Origin: Ilex aquifolium
Taxonomy: Eukaryota > Streptophyta > Magnoliopsida > Aquifoliales > Aquifoliaceae
Direction: 5' to 3'
DNA length: 64,000 bases
NCBI GenBank assembly: GCA_951799425.1
Contig: OX637397.1
Span: 9,183,064 to 9,247,063 of the forward strand
Shown: positions 25,501 through 37,410 of the stretch, piece after piece
Numbering within the stretch: the first letter of the stretch is position 1
Layout of the letters: every line of letters starts with the position of its first letter
Made by a program: the position numbers and the translations under genes
Notes under the pieces: model-generated
Database searches by the model: none
What the model saw: only the letters and a program-made list of their open reading frames with translations
What the model was told of the DNA's origin: nothing

Positions 25501-26339
25501 TGGACATTCTTGGCCCTCTTCCTACCAGCGTAGGACAGTGTAAATTTGCCATCATTGGGGTGGACTATTTCACTAAATGGGCAGAGGTGGAACCTCTGGC
25601 AACAATCACAGAGCAAAAGGTCCATAATTTCACATGGAAGTCTATAGTCTGTAGGTTTGGGGTACCTAGAGCAATTGTTTCTGACAATAGGAAATAGTTT
25701 GACAACCCTAAGTTCAAGAAGTTTTGTGCAGAGCTAGGGATAAAGAATTATTTCTCGGCCCGAGCCCATCCACAGGCAAACGGACAAGCAGAGGTGACAA
25801 TCAGAACGATCAAAGCAGCCTTGAAGACCAAGCTCGAGTCTTTGAACGGAAAATGAGTTGAATATATCCCAGAGGTGTTGTGGGCATACAAAACAACCCC
25901 TAGGGCAGCGACTCAGGAAACACCGTTTGCTTTGGCTTTCGGAACCGAAGCAGTATCGCCTGTAGAGATAGGATTCCCATCCCCCAGAACTGAATTCACA
26001 GAGTCTAAGCATAACGATGAATCCCTTCTACTAAATCTTAATCTCCTAGATGAAAAGAGAGAAAGAGCTCTACAACACATCCAGAGCTATCATAGAAAGA
26101 CCGCAAGGTACTATGACATGAAGGTAAGGCACAGAAGCTTCAAGGTTGGAGATCTGGTGCTTAGGAGGCTTTTGCTTGCAAGAAAAGATCCCACACATGG
26201 AAAGTTGGGGCCAAATTGGGAAGGCCCCTACATCGTTTCAAGAATAATTAGGCCTGAGAACTATGAGTTACAAACAGAAGAAGGAAGGGTCATTCCTTAT
26301 TCTTGGAATGCCGAACATCTTAAGAAGTTCTTTCAGTAA
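22560..26339 (+). pseudogene. pol region of element 2 (fossil)
   Basis: In order: retropepsin-like protease with LIDNGSSADIIF (near 22680), reverse transcriptase with KWHLCINFTDLN and YIDDML (near 23790), gypsy RNase H (LYLVVSDFSTSAVLIR), second RNase H (LSVDGAINAQGSGAG), then integrase with a zinc-binding N-part, DDE core (GVDYFTKWAEVEPLA) and a C-terminal LGPNWEGPYIVSR segment. The layout equals that of element 1. Broken in several places. Confidence 0.85.
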
Positions 26340-26426
26340 GTTTTCCTTGTAATTAAATTATTCTCAATAAAAATAGCAAATTCTTGATTCATCCTTGCAT
26401 GGCTTCCAAAAATAGCTAAAAAGCAA

Positions 26427-26840
26427 ACGATGAGCTCACCAGCTCATAAAAACAAGAAATGAGCTCTACAGTTCAAGATAAGCTCTTCGGCTTATAAAGA
26501 GCAAAATGAGCTCCACAGCTCAGGATAAGCTCTTCAGCTTATAAAAGAGCAAAATGAGCTCTACAGCTCAAGATAAGCTCGTTAGCTTATAAAATTCAAG
26601 ATGAGCTTTTTAGCTCATAAAACACTAGATAAGCTCCTTAACTTATAAAATTCAAGATGAGCTTTTCAGCTCATAAAACACCAGATAAGCTCCCTAACTT
26701 ATAAAATTCAAGATGAGCTCTTCAGCTCATAAAAGATAAGATGAGTTATTCAGCTCATAAAATTAAAAAAGAGTTCGATAACTCAAGATGAGCTCCTCAG
26801 CTCATAAATAAACGATGAGCTCTGCAGCTCATAAAACGTA
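26427..26840 (+). repeat. GAGCTC-rich tandem repeats of element 2
   Basis: Diverged units of roughly 27-55 bp alternate GATGAGCTCxxCAGCTCATAAAA and GATAAGCTCxxTAxCTTATAAAA words. The array occupies the same place as the one at 11887-12135 but has more and less regular units. Confidence 0.75.
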
Positions 26841-27255
26841 AAGAACTTCAAACCCACAGATACACAAAAAATGGAACCTTGTCAAAACCAGGATTCATAG
26901 TTACAAGCATTCAAAGAAAAAAGAAGATGCAAATGTTACACAAAAGTCTGGCATTTCTTTAAACAAAAGGAAATACAAAAAAGAGGAGCCCCTAGTTCTT
27001 TTTAAGTTGCTGCTTCAGCTCAACAACCTCTCCTTTTAGACGGGTGTTCTCCTCTTTCAGCTCGTCCCTTTCTTTTTCAGTCTTAGAGAGTAATTTAAGA
27101 AACTTCTCGCCTGCTGAGGTACACAAGATAGTGGCGAGAGAAGAATCAGGTGAAGAGGAACCATCCCTCCTGCGCTTCTTTGAGGACGCACCATCATCCC
27201 CTTCCTCGTCAGAATCAGAGGGGGAAGCCCAAGGAGAATCTGGAAAAGAAGAAAA

Positions 27256-29220
27256 TGATTAAACCTAAATTATGTATAAATTAAAAAATCAAAAAATTTA
27301 AATTAGTATAATAAATGCACTAAAAATTAGTACTTAGAGTGAATTAGGGTTTGTGCGGGAATGATATTAGGTATAACATTTTATCTGAAAGTTGCAGGAC
27401 AAATGCCGAAATAACGCAAGACCAAGGGAGCAATGTCAAGGAAATGTAAAGAATGAAGGCCAAAGTGTAATTAACCAACGTGAAGACTCAGCATGCATGC
27501 AAGTGGCCGTTTCCAGCAAAGCACCACCGTCCGGACGGTGGGACTGCCGTCCGGACGGTCACCCTTGTCAGACTCAGCCTCATCTCTTCTCCCACTTGCC
27601 TTCCCACGCCTATAAATAGGGACACTCTTCAGCTTTCATACACGGCCGGACTGAGGCAGAAAAGAAGAGAGAAACAGAGAGATCTGAGAGAGATTCTGAA
27701 GTTCTGAAGTTCTGAAGAGAGAAAAAGAGAGAAAGAAAAGAGAAGAGAAAATACACTCCGGTCCGTGTTATACTTCAGTCCTAAGTCCTGTACTTTTATA
27801 GTTTTTGTATAGCTTTCAATTCGAATAATTGAACTGCCGCCACTTTTTCATCTTAACCGATTATAAGAGTGGTTGTGTTTCAATCGTTCCCTGCGAAAGA
27901 CATTTAAATTCCGCACTTTCCTTTCTGTTGTAATGACAACTGCTAGCTCTCCTTGCTTGTCTATAGCAATGGAGCGTGAGTAGTTCCGTATATCCTCCGG
28001 TTCGAGGGGAACACATGTATAATATTGATCTGTTTTTGGAATTGCTGATGTTTTATTTATACGTTTATTATATATACAAGACGGGCCAGCTAGAATGACC
28101 CCGGCGTTCCTACCGGTATGGTTAATCCTCCACTGGAATGCTGAGGAAGTTCCACTGACGCCTGATAGTATTATATATATATAAGACGGGCCAGCTAGAA
28201 TGACCCCGGCGTTTCCACCGAAATGCTGAGGAAGTTCCACTGACGCCTGGTATTACTATATATATAATAATATTGCCTGCTAGAATAACCCCGGTGATCC
28301 TGTCAGTATGGCTAGTCCTACACTGGAACGCTGAGGAAGTTCTACTGTCTATATATATATATATATATATTGCAAGATAACCTATTGAATAATTCAAGTA
28401 TGCCGTTCGAGTAACTTCACTTTCTGGGTGATATATCTAAATACAGTGTAGCCTAAGAAGCAGCTGTATTATGATTAACTACCACCGGTTGACCTGACAA
28501 GTCGCCGGAAGATAGTCTGTACCACCTGCGGATTTTAATTGAATTAATCAATTGGAACATCTAAGCCCAGTGTAGCCTAAGAAGCAACTGTGCTATATAT
28601 TACCACCGGTGTAGCCTAAGAAGCAGCTGTGTTATGGTTTATTATATATATACGTATTTGCAATCATGAGATCAAGTGAATAACTCAAGTATTCCTCATG
28701 AATGGCTTGTCCTTCTGGTTTGCTTGGGTTAATCATTTGACATAAATATAACCAGTGTAGCCTAAGAAGCAGCTGTGTTATAATATATATATACATCAGA
28801 CCTGCCGGTTAGCTTGCCAGTAAAATGGAAGTTAACTGATGTGAGGTAGCAATTCCGTAACAAGACCGATGTAAAGCATGTGGGATCCTTGAACTGAAGG
28901 ATATCTTTTATATTTCTGTCATTCATTTGTTTTACGTACGCATTTTATTTCTGCACCTTTATTCCACCTGTTATTTTAGAATCAAGTTTTTAGCACCGTC
29001 ATTAGACTAAGCTCACACCACAAGCGATTAAACATCAAACTACTCCAAACAACCTTTTTATTGCTTTATTTTTATTTTATTTATTTTATTTTATTTTAAT
29101 TACTAAAACTCTCTGTGGGATCGATACTTGGACTCAAAAACCAAGAAAACTACAATTCGACCACTTATACTTGGGTGTAATATAATAATATAATTCTGAC
29201 ACACTAAAAAGTGCGAATCA
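27256..29220 (+). mobile_element. Solo LTR nested in element 2
   Basis: A 1,965-bp unit starting TGATTAAACC and ending GTGCGAATCA, with matching TGATT/AATCA tips and a perfect 5-bp duplication GAAAA (27251-27255, 29221-29225). It has a strong TATAAATAGGG box at 27611 and internal tandem repeats. The 3' part holds CTCTGTGGGATCGATACTTG, a pattern common near the end of long plant Ty3 LTRs. No internal region remains, so it arose by LTR-LTR recombination or equivalent loss. It is not related to the LTRs of elements 1 and 2. Confidence 0.88.
28075..28775 (+). repeat. Two tandem repeat families inside the solo LTR
   Basis: 28075-28350 has three diverged units of roughly 85-100 bp built on GCTAGAATGACCCCGGCGTT and GGAATGCTGAGGAAGTTC, separated by TATATA runs. 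28445-28775 has four copies of GTGTAGCCTAAGAAGCAGCT at irregular spacing, often next to ACCACCGGT. Both lie downstream of the TATA box, so they would be in the transcript leader. Confidence 0.75.
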
Positions 29221-31191
29221 GAAAACTCCCAAGCAGTTGCCTCAGCGCCAAGCAAATAAAGATTTTCAGCCGTCATCAACTCCGAAAAAGGCTTGGGGTC
29301 TACAAGCAGTAGTTGGTCAATGTTCATCATCTCCGGCAAATCCAGGTCAGGGGGACCTACATAACAAAAACATAATAAGAATGAATTTTCACAGGATTTA
29401 GTTGAGATAACTCTGCCTGAACATACCTATACAAGAGAAGCTCTCCCAGGAGGGTGGAATTCTAGTCCTAGGGCAGCGCTGCTCTGTAGACCTCCAAGAC
29501 TTCCCGGAGGCAAAAAAGAAGCGTTGAGACCACCCTTTAGGAAGTGGAGGGAGGTCAAGAATCAAAGGAGGTAAGTTGAAGTGCCTCCAACGAAATAAGA
29601 TGAAGCAGGGGAGCTCATCTTCTTCGATCTCAAAAAATTAAAGAAACTCAGCAACAGTAGGAAATCCACTGTTGCCATATAGACGCCAGAAGAGGAAAAA
29701 GCTGACCATAGTAGGCCAGCCTCGGGGCGAAAGGCGAGAGGGACACAAGTCATAGTACGCAAGAACTCGCCCAATAGAAGGATGAATGGGAAGGCGAAGG
29801 CCCATGTCCATGGCACCCTCGAAAAAGCAAACTTCCCCTCGGGGAAGGTAGTTACAAGGTTCGTCAGAAGTCGAAACTCGTAGGGGCAAATCAAGCTCAG
29901 GGAAGAATCGCTTTTTGATGTCTTCTAAGTCTGAAGGCTTCATCGTTGAGGGGGTTAAGTAACGAGTATGCCATTTCCAGTCAATTCCAAAGGAAGTGCG
30001 TTCTTTGAACAGGGGAGAGACAAGGGCAGCCATTAAGACAACAATGAGGATAGAAGGTAATCTCTAAGATTCCAGAAAGAAAATCCGGAATCTTTCGGCA
30101 AAGGAGGAAGAAATCCAGGAGGTATTGGAAGCTTTGAAGAAGATCATGAGTTTTTAAGAAACTAAGAACCACACAGAAAACAGAGTCAGCGGTCCTTTTG
30201 GTTTCCTAATTAATGATGGCAGTTACGGTTTTGGAAAGCAGCTGAATAAATGCAGAAAGAAGAATCAGCACAAGATGACCCCCCTAATGCGATCAAAGTA
30301 ATTGGAAGTAAGTCTGAGATCGACCCCACCTGAACTAAACTCGTTTCAGATTTCTTTGGGTTAAGGTCAGCTCGAACGGCTACCTAGCCTTTCCAGCATA
30401 ACTTTTCGAGACCACCAAAGTCCTAATGTATGTAGCAACATGATCTCAGCAGATCTACCTTTGGAAGAACTTAATCATCAAGTTGCTTACTCTCTTTTTC
30501 AAATCTAGCAAACATCTTGTCACCGTGAGGAATGCCAAATCCACATCCTAAATAGCTCTGAAAGGCTTCCTGCTTTCAAAGGGCAAGATAGAGAAACCCT
30601 CCCCAATGGCCTCAACATTCTCCTGATATTCCTCAACCATCTCTAGAACTCAGCAAGCTAAAAGAAGCCCAGCACAATAAACTGCAGCATAAGTTGTGAG
30701 GCTAGCTTCAAGTTCTCAAGAAGTAAAACCTCACGGTCCCAAAAGCTCTCCTAGCTCAGCAGCCCTTGGTGAAGCTATTTGGAAAACTCAACAAAATAGG
30801 AGATCTAAAGGTAACTTCGAAACAAAAAGGGAAGGGGAATCCAGAGCACAAAAACCTCATCAGTTAAGTCTATGCTTTGGCTCTCCATTAGTCCCCATCC
30901 AAGTTTGATAGATTTTGCTTGAAACGGAGCACCAATGTATTCCTCCAAGCAAAAGGGGGGCAAGGGGAACCCAGGCAAAACACAATGAAGGTAATAGTGA
31001 CAATGTCAGAGTAGACTACATTGAAGAGCAGAGTAGGCTGCATTGAAGAACAAAGTAGACCATAAAGAGTAGACTATAGTGAATAGCTCCAAAAACAAAA
31101 ACGAAGTGTGTTCAACATTTACATCAATAATTCAAAGTGTATTTAACTTTTACATCAATAACAGCACAGATCTACCCTAAGTTCTAGACTC

Positions 31192-34100
31192 CTAGGACCT
31201 TGAAGAGGCAGGAGTATAAGAGCTTGGCAGCTCAGCAGTGGGAGTGCTTGATAGATCAGTAGATGAAATCTCTGGCGGGATGACAGTTGAAGCCTCTGGC
31301 AAAGTAATAGTCGAAATCTCTGAAATAGTCAATTGAGCAGAGACCTCGACTTCAGTTAAAGTCCTCGTTACTAAGTCAGCAGAAAAAGGGACAGTAGTAG
31401 GAAGGTCAGCAGGCACAAGAGTCAGAGAAGCCTCAGGATTGCCCACGGTAGCAGTGGGTACAGAGGTGGGAATATTTTGAGCTTGGACCTCAGCCAGTGA
31501 GGTAGGCAACTCAGAACCCGCAGGAGCAGCCTCAGAGGCAAGTGCTGAGCTAGGCACCTTTGCCTCCTCTTCAACTGGAACCTCTACCTCTCCTTCAGCC
31601 GGAATCTCAAAGTTGAAGTCCAGATCAAGGTATGTTTCTTCGGCTATCTCTTGAAAAGAAATCCACCCTTTATCCCACCTGGTAACAACGTCATCCTTGA
31701 GCTTGGCAATCAAATCATCCCTCTCTTTGATAGCTGCTCTCTGAACCTCAAGCTCAGCTAGTGTGGCATTGTGCGCCTCTGCCAATACATTGTATTCTCT
31801 TTTCATGCTGTTATAAGAGCCCATGGCCTCAAATTTTTCCTGGCTAGCTCTGACCCAAGCCTCGATCTTAAGTTTGAGCTCCTCCGAGACCTTGCGGAGC
31901 TCATCTCTGCTTCTTCTCTCTTCCTCTTCAGCCTTCTCTTTCTCCACCTCCAGGCTCTTGATGGTAGAAGCCTGCTTCTCCGCGTGCTCTTGAAGACTCT
32001 AGAGTTGAGCTTGGAGGTCGTCGTTAGCAAAGGTTAGCTCTGCGGTTTTAAGTTCAAACGCCTTGGACACCTTGGCAGAGCTCTCCAGAGAGCGGATTCG
32101 ACTCAGCAAAACCCTCACATGTATAGCCAGCCGGGGAGAGATACGATCAGAAACAGGGAATAACGTAAAACGACTAGCATAAGGTGGAAGCTTAAAGAAG
32201 AGCAATAACAGGTGCTTACAGCTGTGGTTCCATAAAGGGCTGAGTTGATGGAGCTCTCAAGAGGCATAGTGGCAGCCCTTAGAACATCATAATCAGGAAT
32301 GATAGAAGTAATGACACCAGTTGCAAGATCAATGTTATCGAAGAAAGAGTCTTCGTTCCCTTTTGTTTTAGGGAACTTCCCTTTCTCCAACTTGGAGCTC
32401 GGTTGAGATGGCTGGGAGATTTTCTCAAATGATCCAAGAGGAGGAGAGGCAAAATGGAGATGAGGAATCAACCCCAGGGCCCTCTCAACCTCAGATGATG
32501 AAGGTGAGGTCTGGTCCTGCGCATGAGCTCTACCAGGAGCATGTAGAACCCCTTGGAAAGGAGGGATCTCTGTGACTTATGGGGAGCTCAATGAGGGAGC
32601 AAGAGCTCCAGAAGTTGAAGCAGGAGAGCTCGATGGTTTAACAAGGGCTCCTGTAGTTGAGACAACGAAGCTGGGGGGCACCCCCGATTTCTACATCTTA
32701 GCTCGGGTAATAGGACTGCTACCAGAACCGACCTCTGCCTTGCGTTTGCTCCTACTTCTTCCTTTCTTCAACAGAGCTACCTTAGCCTTGAGTTCTTCTA
32801 GGGTAGGCTCCATCGAGGAAGAACCTAAAGAATCAAAATGGGCAGGTTGAGGAATAAGGGAAAAATGAAAATTTGCAGTGAATAGGGAGAGGAGAACTAC
32901 TATCTGCCACTTCAGCCGTAGCAACTGAAAGAGGAATGGATGCTTCAACAGAAAGAGGAGTAGGGGATTCTATTATCACCCTAGGGGGCTGAACCCTTGC
33001 TCTACAAGAACCCAAGGTTTGATGAGTTCAGAGTACTTTGCTGAAGAGCACTTCTCCAACCTCAGCAACACCCGTTCGTCCTCTGCACTGAGCTCAGGGC
33101 GTTCACCTGGGAAACAATGTAAACAAAGTAGAGTCAGAGAAAGCCACCAAACCCGATCACAGTTAGTTTGGGCAAAGACTTACCTAGGTTTTCATGGGCT
33201 GACTAGGCTCTAGGGATTGGAAGAGTATTTGTCTTATCTGCAGAGTTGTACTCCCATTGTAAGCCCCTTACGTAAAAGAATTATTTTTTTCAGTGCTTGT
33301 GGGAGCTCGGGAGGTCAGAAATAATTATTCTAGCCTTTGTTCGTTTGGAGATGTATAGAAAGCCCTCGAAAACAATATGCTTGACGTCGAAAAAATGCAT
33401 GAGCAAGGAAATAGTGGGAACCCCAAGCTTGTGGATTTTAAAGAAAACAAGAAGACCCACCAGAACCCCCCATAAATTAGGAGAGAGCTGAGCAGGACAA
33501 ATATTGAAATGCTGAAGAACACCCTTTATGAAAGGCTGTAAGGGAAAGCGTAGACCATTCTCAAAGGTAGCCATGAAGAAGCAGACCTTCTTATGAACCT
33601 GAGAAACATATGAGGTGTATTCGTCTGGACACCAGCATTGAACCCCCGGAGGAAAACCATAACGAGCACTAAAAACCTTCATGAGAGAAGGAGTGACCTC
33701 AATAGAGCCCACGAGCTCTGCATGTCTGAAAGCAGACCCTATACCTGGAGCCAAAACACCTACGCTACTCACCTTGCTCTTGCCTTTGTCAGGGTTTTTG
33801 ACCACAGGGAAGGAAGTTGAGGGAGGCTCCTCTGTATGTGCCTGAGCATCGGCAGAGTCAACGCCAGGAAAATTGTCAATCTCCTCACCCACAGCACCTA
33901 AGTTAGAATCCTCTTCAGCAGACCAATCTCCTAAGAGGGAAACAGAGGAAGGGGTAGCTCCAGAGGAAGCAGACATGACTGGGCAGGTAAAGGGAAGCTT
34001 AAAAGACCTATAGAGGGGGGGAATTTCAGAAAAACACTCCTTGAGAACTCTGGGGTCGACACAACTGTGCGCGATAATGAAGATTCTAGCGGTGGAATAG

Positions 34101-34297
34101 AGGTTCAAAAAGAGGGGAAGACGACACAGGGAAAGGCCTCGATTCCTAAAATAACAGAATCGAAAAGTCCAAAAATGAAGAAACCACCTCAGACTCGAGG
34201 GATCCAGAACGAAAATAGTAGGTAGGGAGCCAAGAACATACATAATCGAAGGCGAATAGCAAGCCAAAGTTTGAAGCAAGCAAGCCACACACATCAA
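31192..34297 (-). pseudogene. antisense region B of element 2
   Basis: The counterpart of 14359-17543. The 5' segment (33290-34297) has SASSGATPSSVSLLGD, an acidic linker, KPDKGKSKV, then Transposase_28-like words (YGFPPGVQCWCPDE, LRFPLQPFIKGVLQHF, CPAQLSPN). Downstream segments at 32115-32948 and 31192-31947 are Ser/Lys-rich, coiled-coil and acidic Thr/Pro-rich. The same order of parts is kept in both elements despite divergence. Confidence 0.6.
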
Positions 34298-34622
34298 TTC
34301 GAAGGGAGATGAGTTTCAGCAAAACCCTAAATTCGCGCATGAATTGGGAGAATCTAAGTCTACGAAGAAGAAGGAAGATGGAAAGCTTGACAGGAGAATT
34401 CGAGAGGGAGAAATGGGAGCCGTTATTGTCAATTCAAAGGCATTTAAATCTAACTGCACAAAGTGGAGAATGTGTGCGGGAAATAAGGAGGGTAAATGAT
34501 TACCTGTAACCGTCAAAAACCTGTTTGCACGCAGACCGAGGTTGACAAGTGGAGGTCAACCTTAACTGGACCTCAGCTCAGCCCCTACCCAAGTTCACTT
34601 AGACTAAGTGCTGAGGGGCAAC

Positions 34623-35207
34623 TGATGGTACCCAAAATCAACCCTAAATATGAGCTCAGTCCATGAGATCAGATCGGGAGGTCAGTTCGGAGCTCCAGAG
34701 CTCAGGGAACCAGAGCTCGAGCTCCTCCCAAGCAAAATAATAGCCGAAGTGATAAAGAAGTAGCTGGATGACAGCTGACACCTCCAAAACAGTAGTCAAG
34801 CAACATTCCAGGCATAAAACTCTTAATTGACCAAGATCCCCTCCCAGGATTAAGGGAGATCCCTTGAATGAAGGGCAAAGATTTCGGTAAAGATCTCTTA
34901 GGGTTAGGAATAGCATTATAAGTACGGTACATTACCCCAACCATAAGGAAGAGGAACCCTAGTAATGTCAAAAAGACCTTGTAAATTTCTTTGATCATCA
35001 ATAAAGAGAAAGAAGCAAGAGCCTCCATTTTAGAGTGGACTAGCAGAGCTCATCAGCCGGTGAACCACTATATTTTCACTGTGTGGCACACACTCCACCT
35101 CGGATAACTAAAACACTCATCCACCAATTCACGAGTCTTGTTGCTCAAATCCATCCCGTGCAATTGCACCCAAACTCGCTGCTCATTCACGTGGAAAAAC
35201 ACCATCA
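34623..35207 (+). repeat. 3' LTR of element 2
   Basis: Same length as the 5' LTR, with about 33 differences by eye, mostly transitions. It is preceded by a purine-rich tract (AAGTGCTGAGGGGCAAC) and followed directly by UGT coding sequence. Confidence 0.9.
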
Positions 35208-35975
35208 ATAGTAAACACTTTTGAATCACTTGAATCGGGAGTGATCAAAGCTATCAGGGATGGGATTTGTGTACAGAACACCAAAACTCCACCGATTTAC
35301 TGCATCGGACCACGAATTATAGACGCCGGAGATCGGAGCAGCATATCAAGAAATTCATCTTCTGATTGTTTGTCATGGCTGAACAATCAGCCAAATCAAA
35401 GCGTGGTGTTTCTTTGTTTTGGCAGTAAAGGAGCTTTCTCGGCGGAGCAGGTGAGAGAGATAGCTATTGGGTTAGAGAGAAGTGATCGGAGAATCCTGTG
35501 GGTGGTGAGAAGTCCACCACCGTCTACGGCGGAGCCCAATCTGCAGTTACTACTACCAGAGGGATTCTTGGAGAGGACGAAGGAGAGGGGTCTGGTGGTG
35601 AAGTCATGGGTCCCACAAGCTGCTGTACTGAGTCATGACTCGGTTGGTGGGTTCGTGACTCCCTGCGGGTGGAACTCAGTGGTGGAGGCGGTGAGTGCAG
35701 GTGTGCCTATGGTGGGTTGGCCTCTCTACGCTGAGCAGGAATTGAATTGCTTGGTTTTGGTGGAGGAAATGAAGCTAGGTATAGCGGTGGATAAGTCAGA
35801 TGGGTTGGTGACGGCAGAGGAGGTTGAGAGAGTGATTGGAGAGTTGATGAACTCGGCGGAGGGAGAGGCGATGAGGAAGCGGAGTGCGGCGGCGAAAGCC
35901 ATGGCGTCAGCCGCCTGGGAGGCTGGTGGGTCGTCTCTGAATGATTTTTACAGCTTGGTGGGTTCGTGGAAGTAG
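35208..35975 (+). pseudogene. UGT88-like glycosyltransferase, C-terminal half
   Basis: Reads [19 protein letters not shown] from the first base after the retroelement to the stop at 35973-35975, one uninterrupted frame. It carries the sugar-donor domain: [21 protein letters not shown] and the 44-residue PSPG box (35607-35738; [18 protein letters not shown] through PLYAEQ). PSPG position 19 is Pro (CCC, 35661-35663), where the family has His that contacts the UDP diphosphate. Both halves together give about 461 codons, the normal length of an intron-less UGT. Donor specificity would be UDP-glucose-like (Gln at PSPG position 44). With the lesions in the N half, it cannot be functional. Confidence 0.88.
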
Positions 35976-36430
35976 AAGTAAATCAAATTGGATTTCAATT
36001 TAAATTGGGGAAAAGGTTTGTGCATGACACCAAAACTATTGCATGAAATGATACTAAATAATTATATAATAAATATTATTTCTACATAATTTGCTAATTA
36101 AATGTAATATTGTATTTTGATTGAGAAAATACTATATAACTCAAATTTGTAACCTAAATTTGCATCCCAAATGAAGGGAGACCATTGGATGAATGAGTCT
36201 CATCAACTTTTTTAAATGGAACCCACTGATCTAATGATCCTCTTCATTTGGGATGAAAATTTGGATTGCAGATTTGAGTTACATAACATTGCTCGATTGA
36301 TTGATATTGAATTTGAGCTAATATTAGAATTTAGTGCGAATTCAATGATAATAATTTATTAAATTGATAAATCAGATCATTAAATTAGATTCACTAACAT
36401 TTTCCTCACTTCGTACTCTGATAGATTTAA
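35976..36430. other. 3' flank of the UGT pseudogene
   Basis: AT-rich, non-coding. 36150-36290 contains an imperfect inverted pair (TTTGCATCCCAAATGAAGGG and its near-inverse), probably a decayed short MITE. Confidence 0.4.
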
Positions 36431-36695
36431 GGATTCTCACTTTGTGCATTAAAAGATAAAAAATTTTACATTATATCTTCAATGTATAAAAGTGTTGCAA
36501 TATAACATTTTATATTAGTTTTTGTTATTTTTTTTTTCTCAAAAACTACCCCTTTGGAAATGACGAAAAAAATAACAGAATAATCATATTGCAATATTTT
36601 TACTACATTAAGGGTACAATGTGAGAAATTTAATATTTAAAAAGGTATAAAGTGATAATTTTTAAATCTTTCAGGGTATGAAGTGCGATTCTCCC
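36431..36695. mobile_element. Short foldback MITE
   Basis: The left end GGATTCTCACTTTGTGCAT is matched by the inverted right end GGGAGAATCGCACTTCATAC. The arms run about 100 bp with inner words TTGCAATAT on both sides. Non-coding. Confidence 0.6.
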
Positions 36696-36793
36696 ATTTA
36701 ATACTCATAATTTTTCAGTCAATAGTAAAGAATCTAAACAGGAGGTTTTTTAATTTTTTATTTTTATAATTAAAGGTCACAAATAAAATAAAT

Positions 36794-37277
36794 GGTTAAT
36801 CTCCCTTTGTATCCTAAAAGATACTTTGATTTTCAATTTATATCCTTAATGTCATGAATTGGTAGCAATGTGGATCTGACCCAGATTGTCGTTCAGTTTT
36901 TCGTTATAAATTTAAGCACTTGAGGTGCAAGTGCTTCGGGCATGAGGATGAGGTACGTCCACCGCTGCAGATCTTCGTTTGCGATCAATTTAACACTGTT
37001 TTGTGTATCAAAAATAAGGTTTCATTAATCAGATAAAAACTAATCATATAATGTGCAAGTTTTATGAGACGTCAACTATGTGAATTTATACATAAGTTTA
37101 TGCCTAAAGTACTCGCAACTTATTTGTTTCAATTTATAACACAAAATTGAAGGCAATTTGAACGAGGTCCACATTGTTACCAATTTAAAACAATGAGGGT
37201 ATAAATTAAAATATTTAATGTTCAAAGGTGCAATTTAAAATTGAAATATCTTTTGAGATATAAAATGAAATTAACCC
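36794..37277. mobile_element. Foldback MITE
   Basis: The left arm GGTTAATCTCCCTTTGTAT... and the inverted right arm GGGTTAATTTCATTTTATAT... stay similar for about 110 bp, ending at GGTAGCAATGTGGATCTG versus GGTAACAATGTGGACCTC. The spacer is unique and non-coding. Confidence 0.65.
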
Positions 37278-37410
37278 TAAAATAAAATAAGATTTACAAT
37301 TATAATTCTTTTAGAATACTAGTGCAAAGGCAAAGAGTTGTGTTTTGATACAATAACCTTATCCTACGGTGAGAGTCAATAAGATTCATTAGCAAATAAT
37401 TTATAGAGTA

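Larger units (their letters stand above)
27001..30033 (-). pseudogene. antisense region A of element 2, interrupted by a solo LTR
   Basis: The counterpart of 12578-13667. Minus-strand segments are a Transposase_28-like N-part (29638-30033; PCNYLPRGEVCFFEGAMD, GLRLPIHPSIGRVLAYY), a middle part (29221-29339, PEMMNIDQLLLVDP) and an acidic, coiled-coil C-part (27001-27255). The solo LTR at 27256-29220 separates the last two. Function unknown. Confidence 0.6.
20204..35207 (+). mobile_element. Tat-lineage Ty3/Gypsy element 2, inserted in the UGT gene
   Basis: A fossil retrotransposon of 15,004 bp that includes a nested solo LTR; about 13.0 kb without it. The LTRs are 585 bp each, TG...CA. Flanking 5-mers are ATACT (20199-20203) and ATAGT (35208-35212), a target duplication with one change; the right copy fits the UGT reading frame. 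Gene order is as in element 1, including a second RNase H, a GAGCTC-rich array and two antisense regions. The LTRs differ by eye at about 5-6% of sites, so it is older than element 1. It is broken in roughly ten places. Confidence 0.92.

Noticed and set aside
27392-27707. Overlapping 75-codon frames near the TATA box of the solo LTR
   Set aside because: They lie in the LTR promoter and leader and have no protein resemblance.
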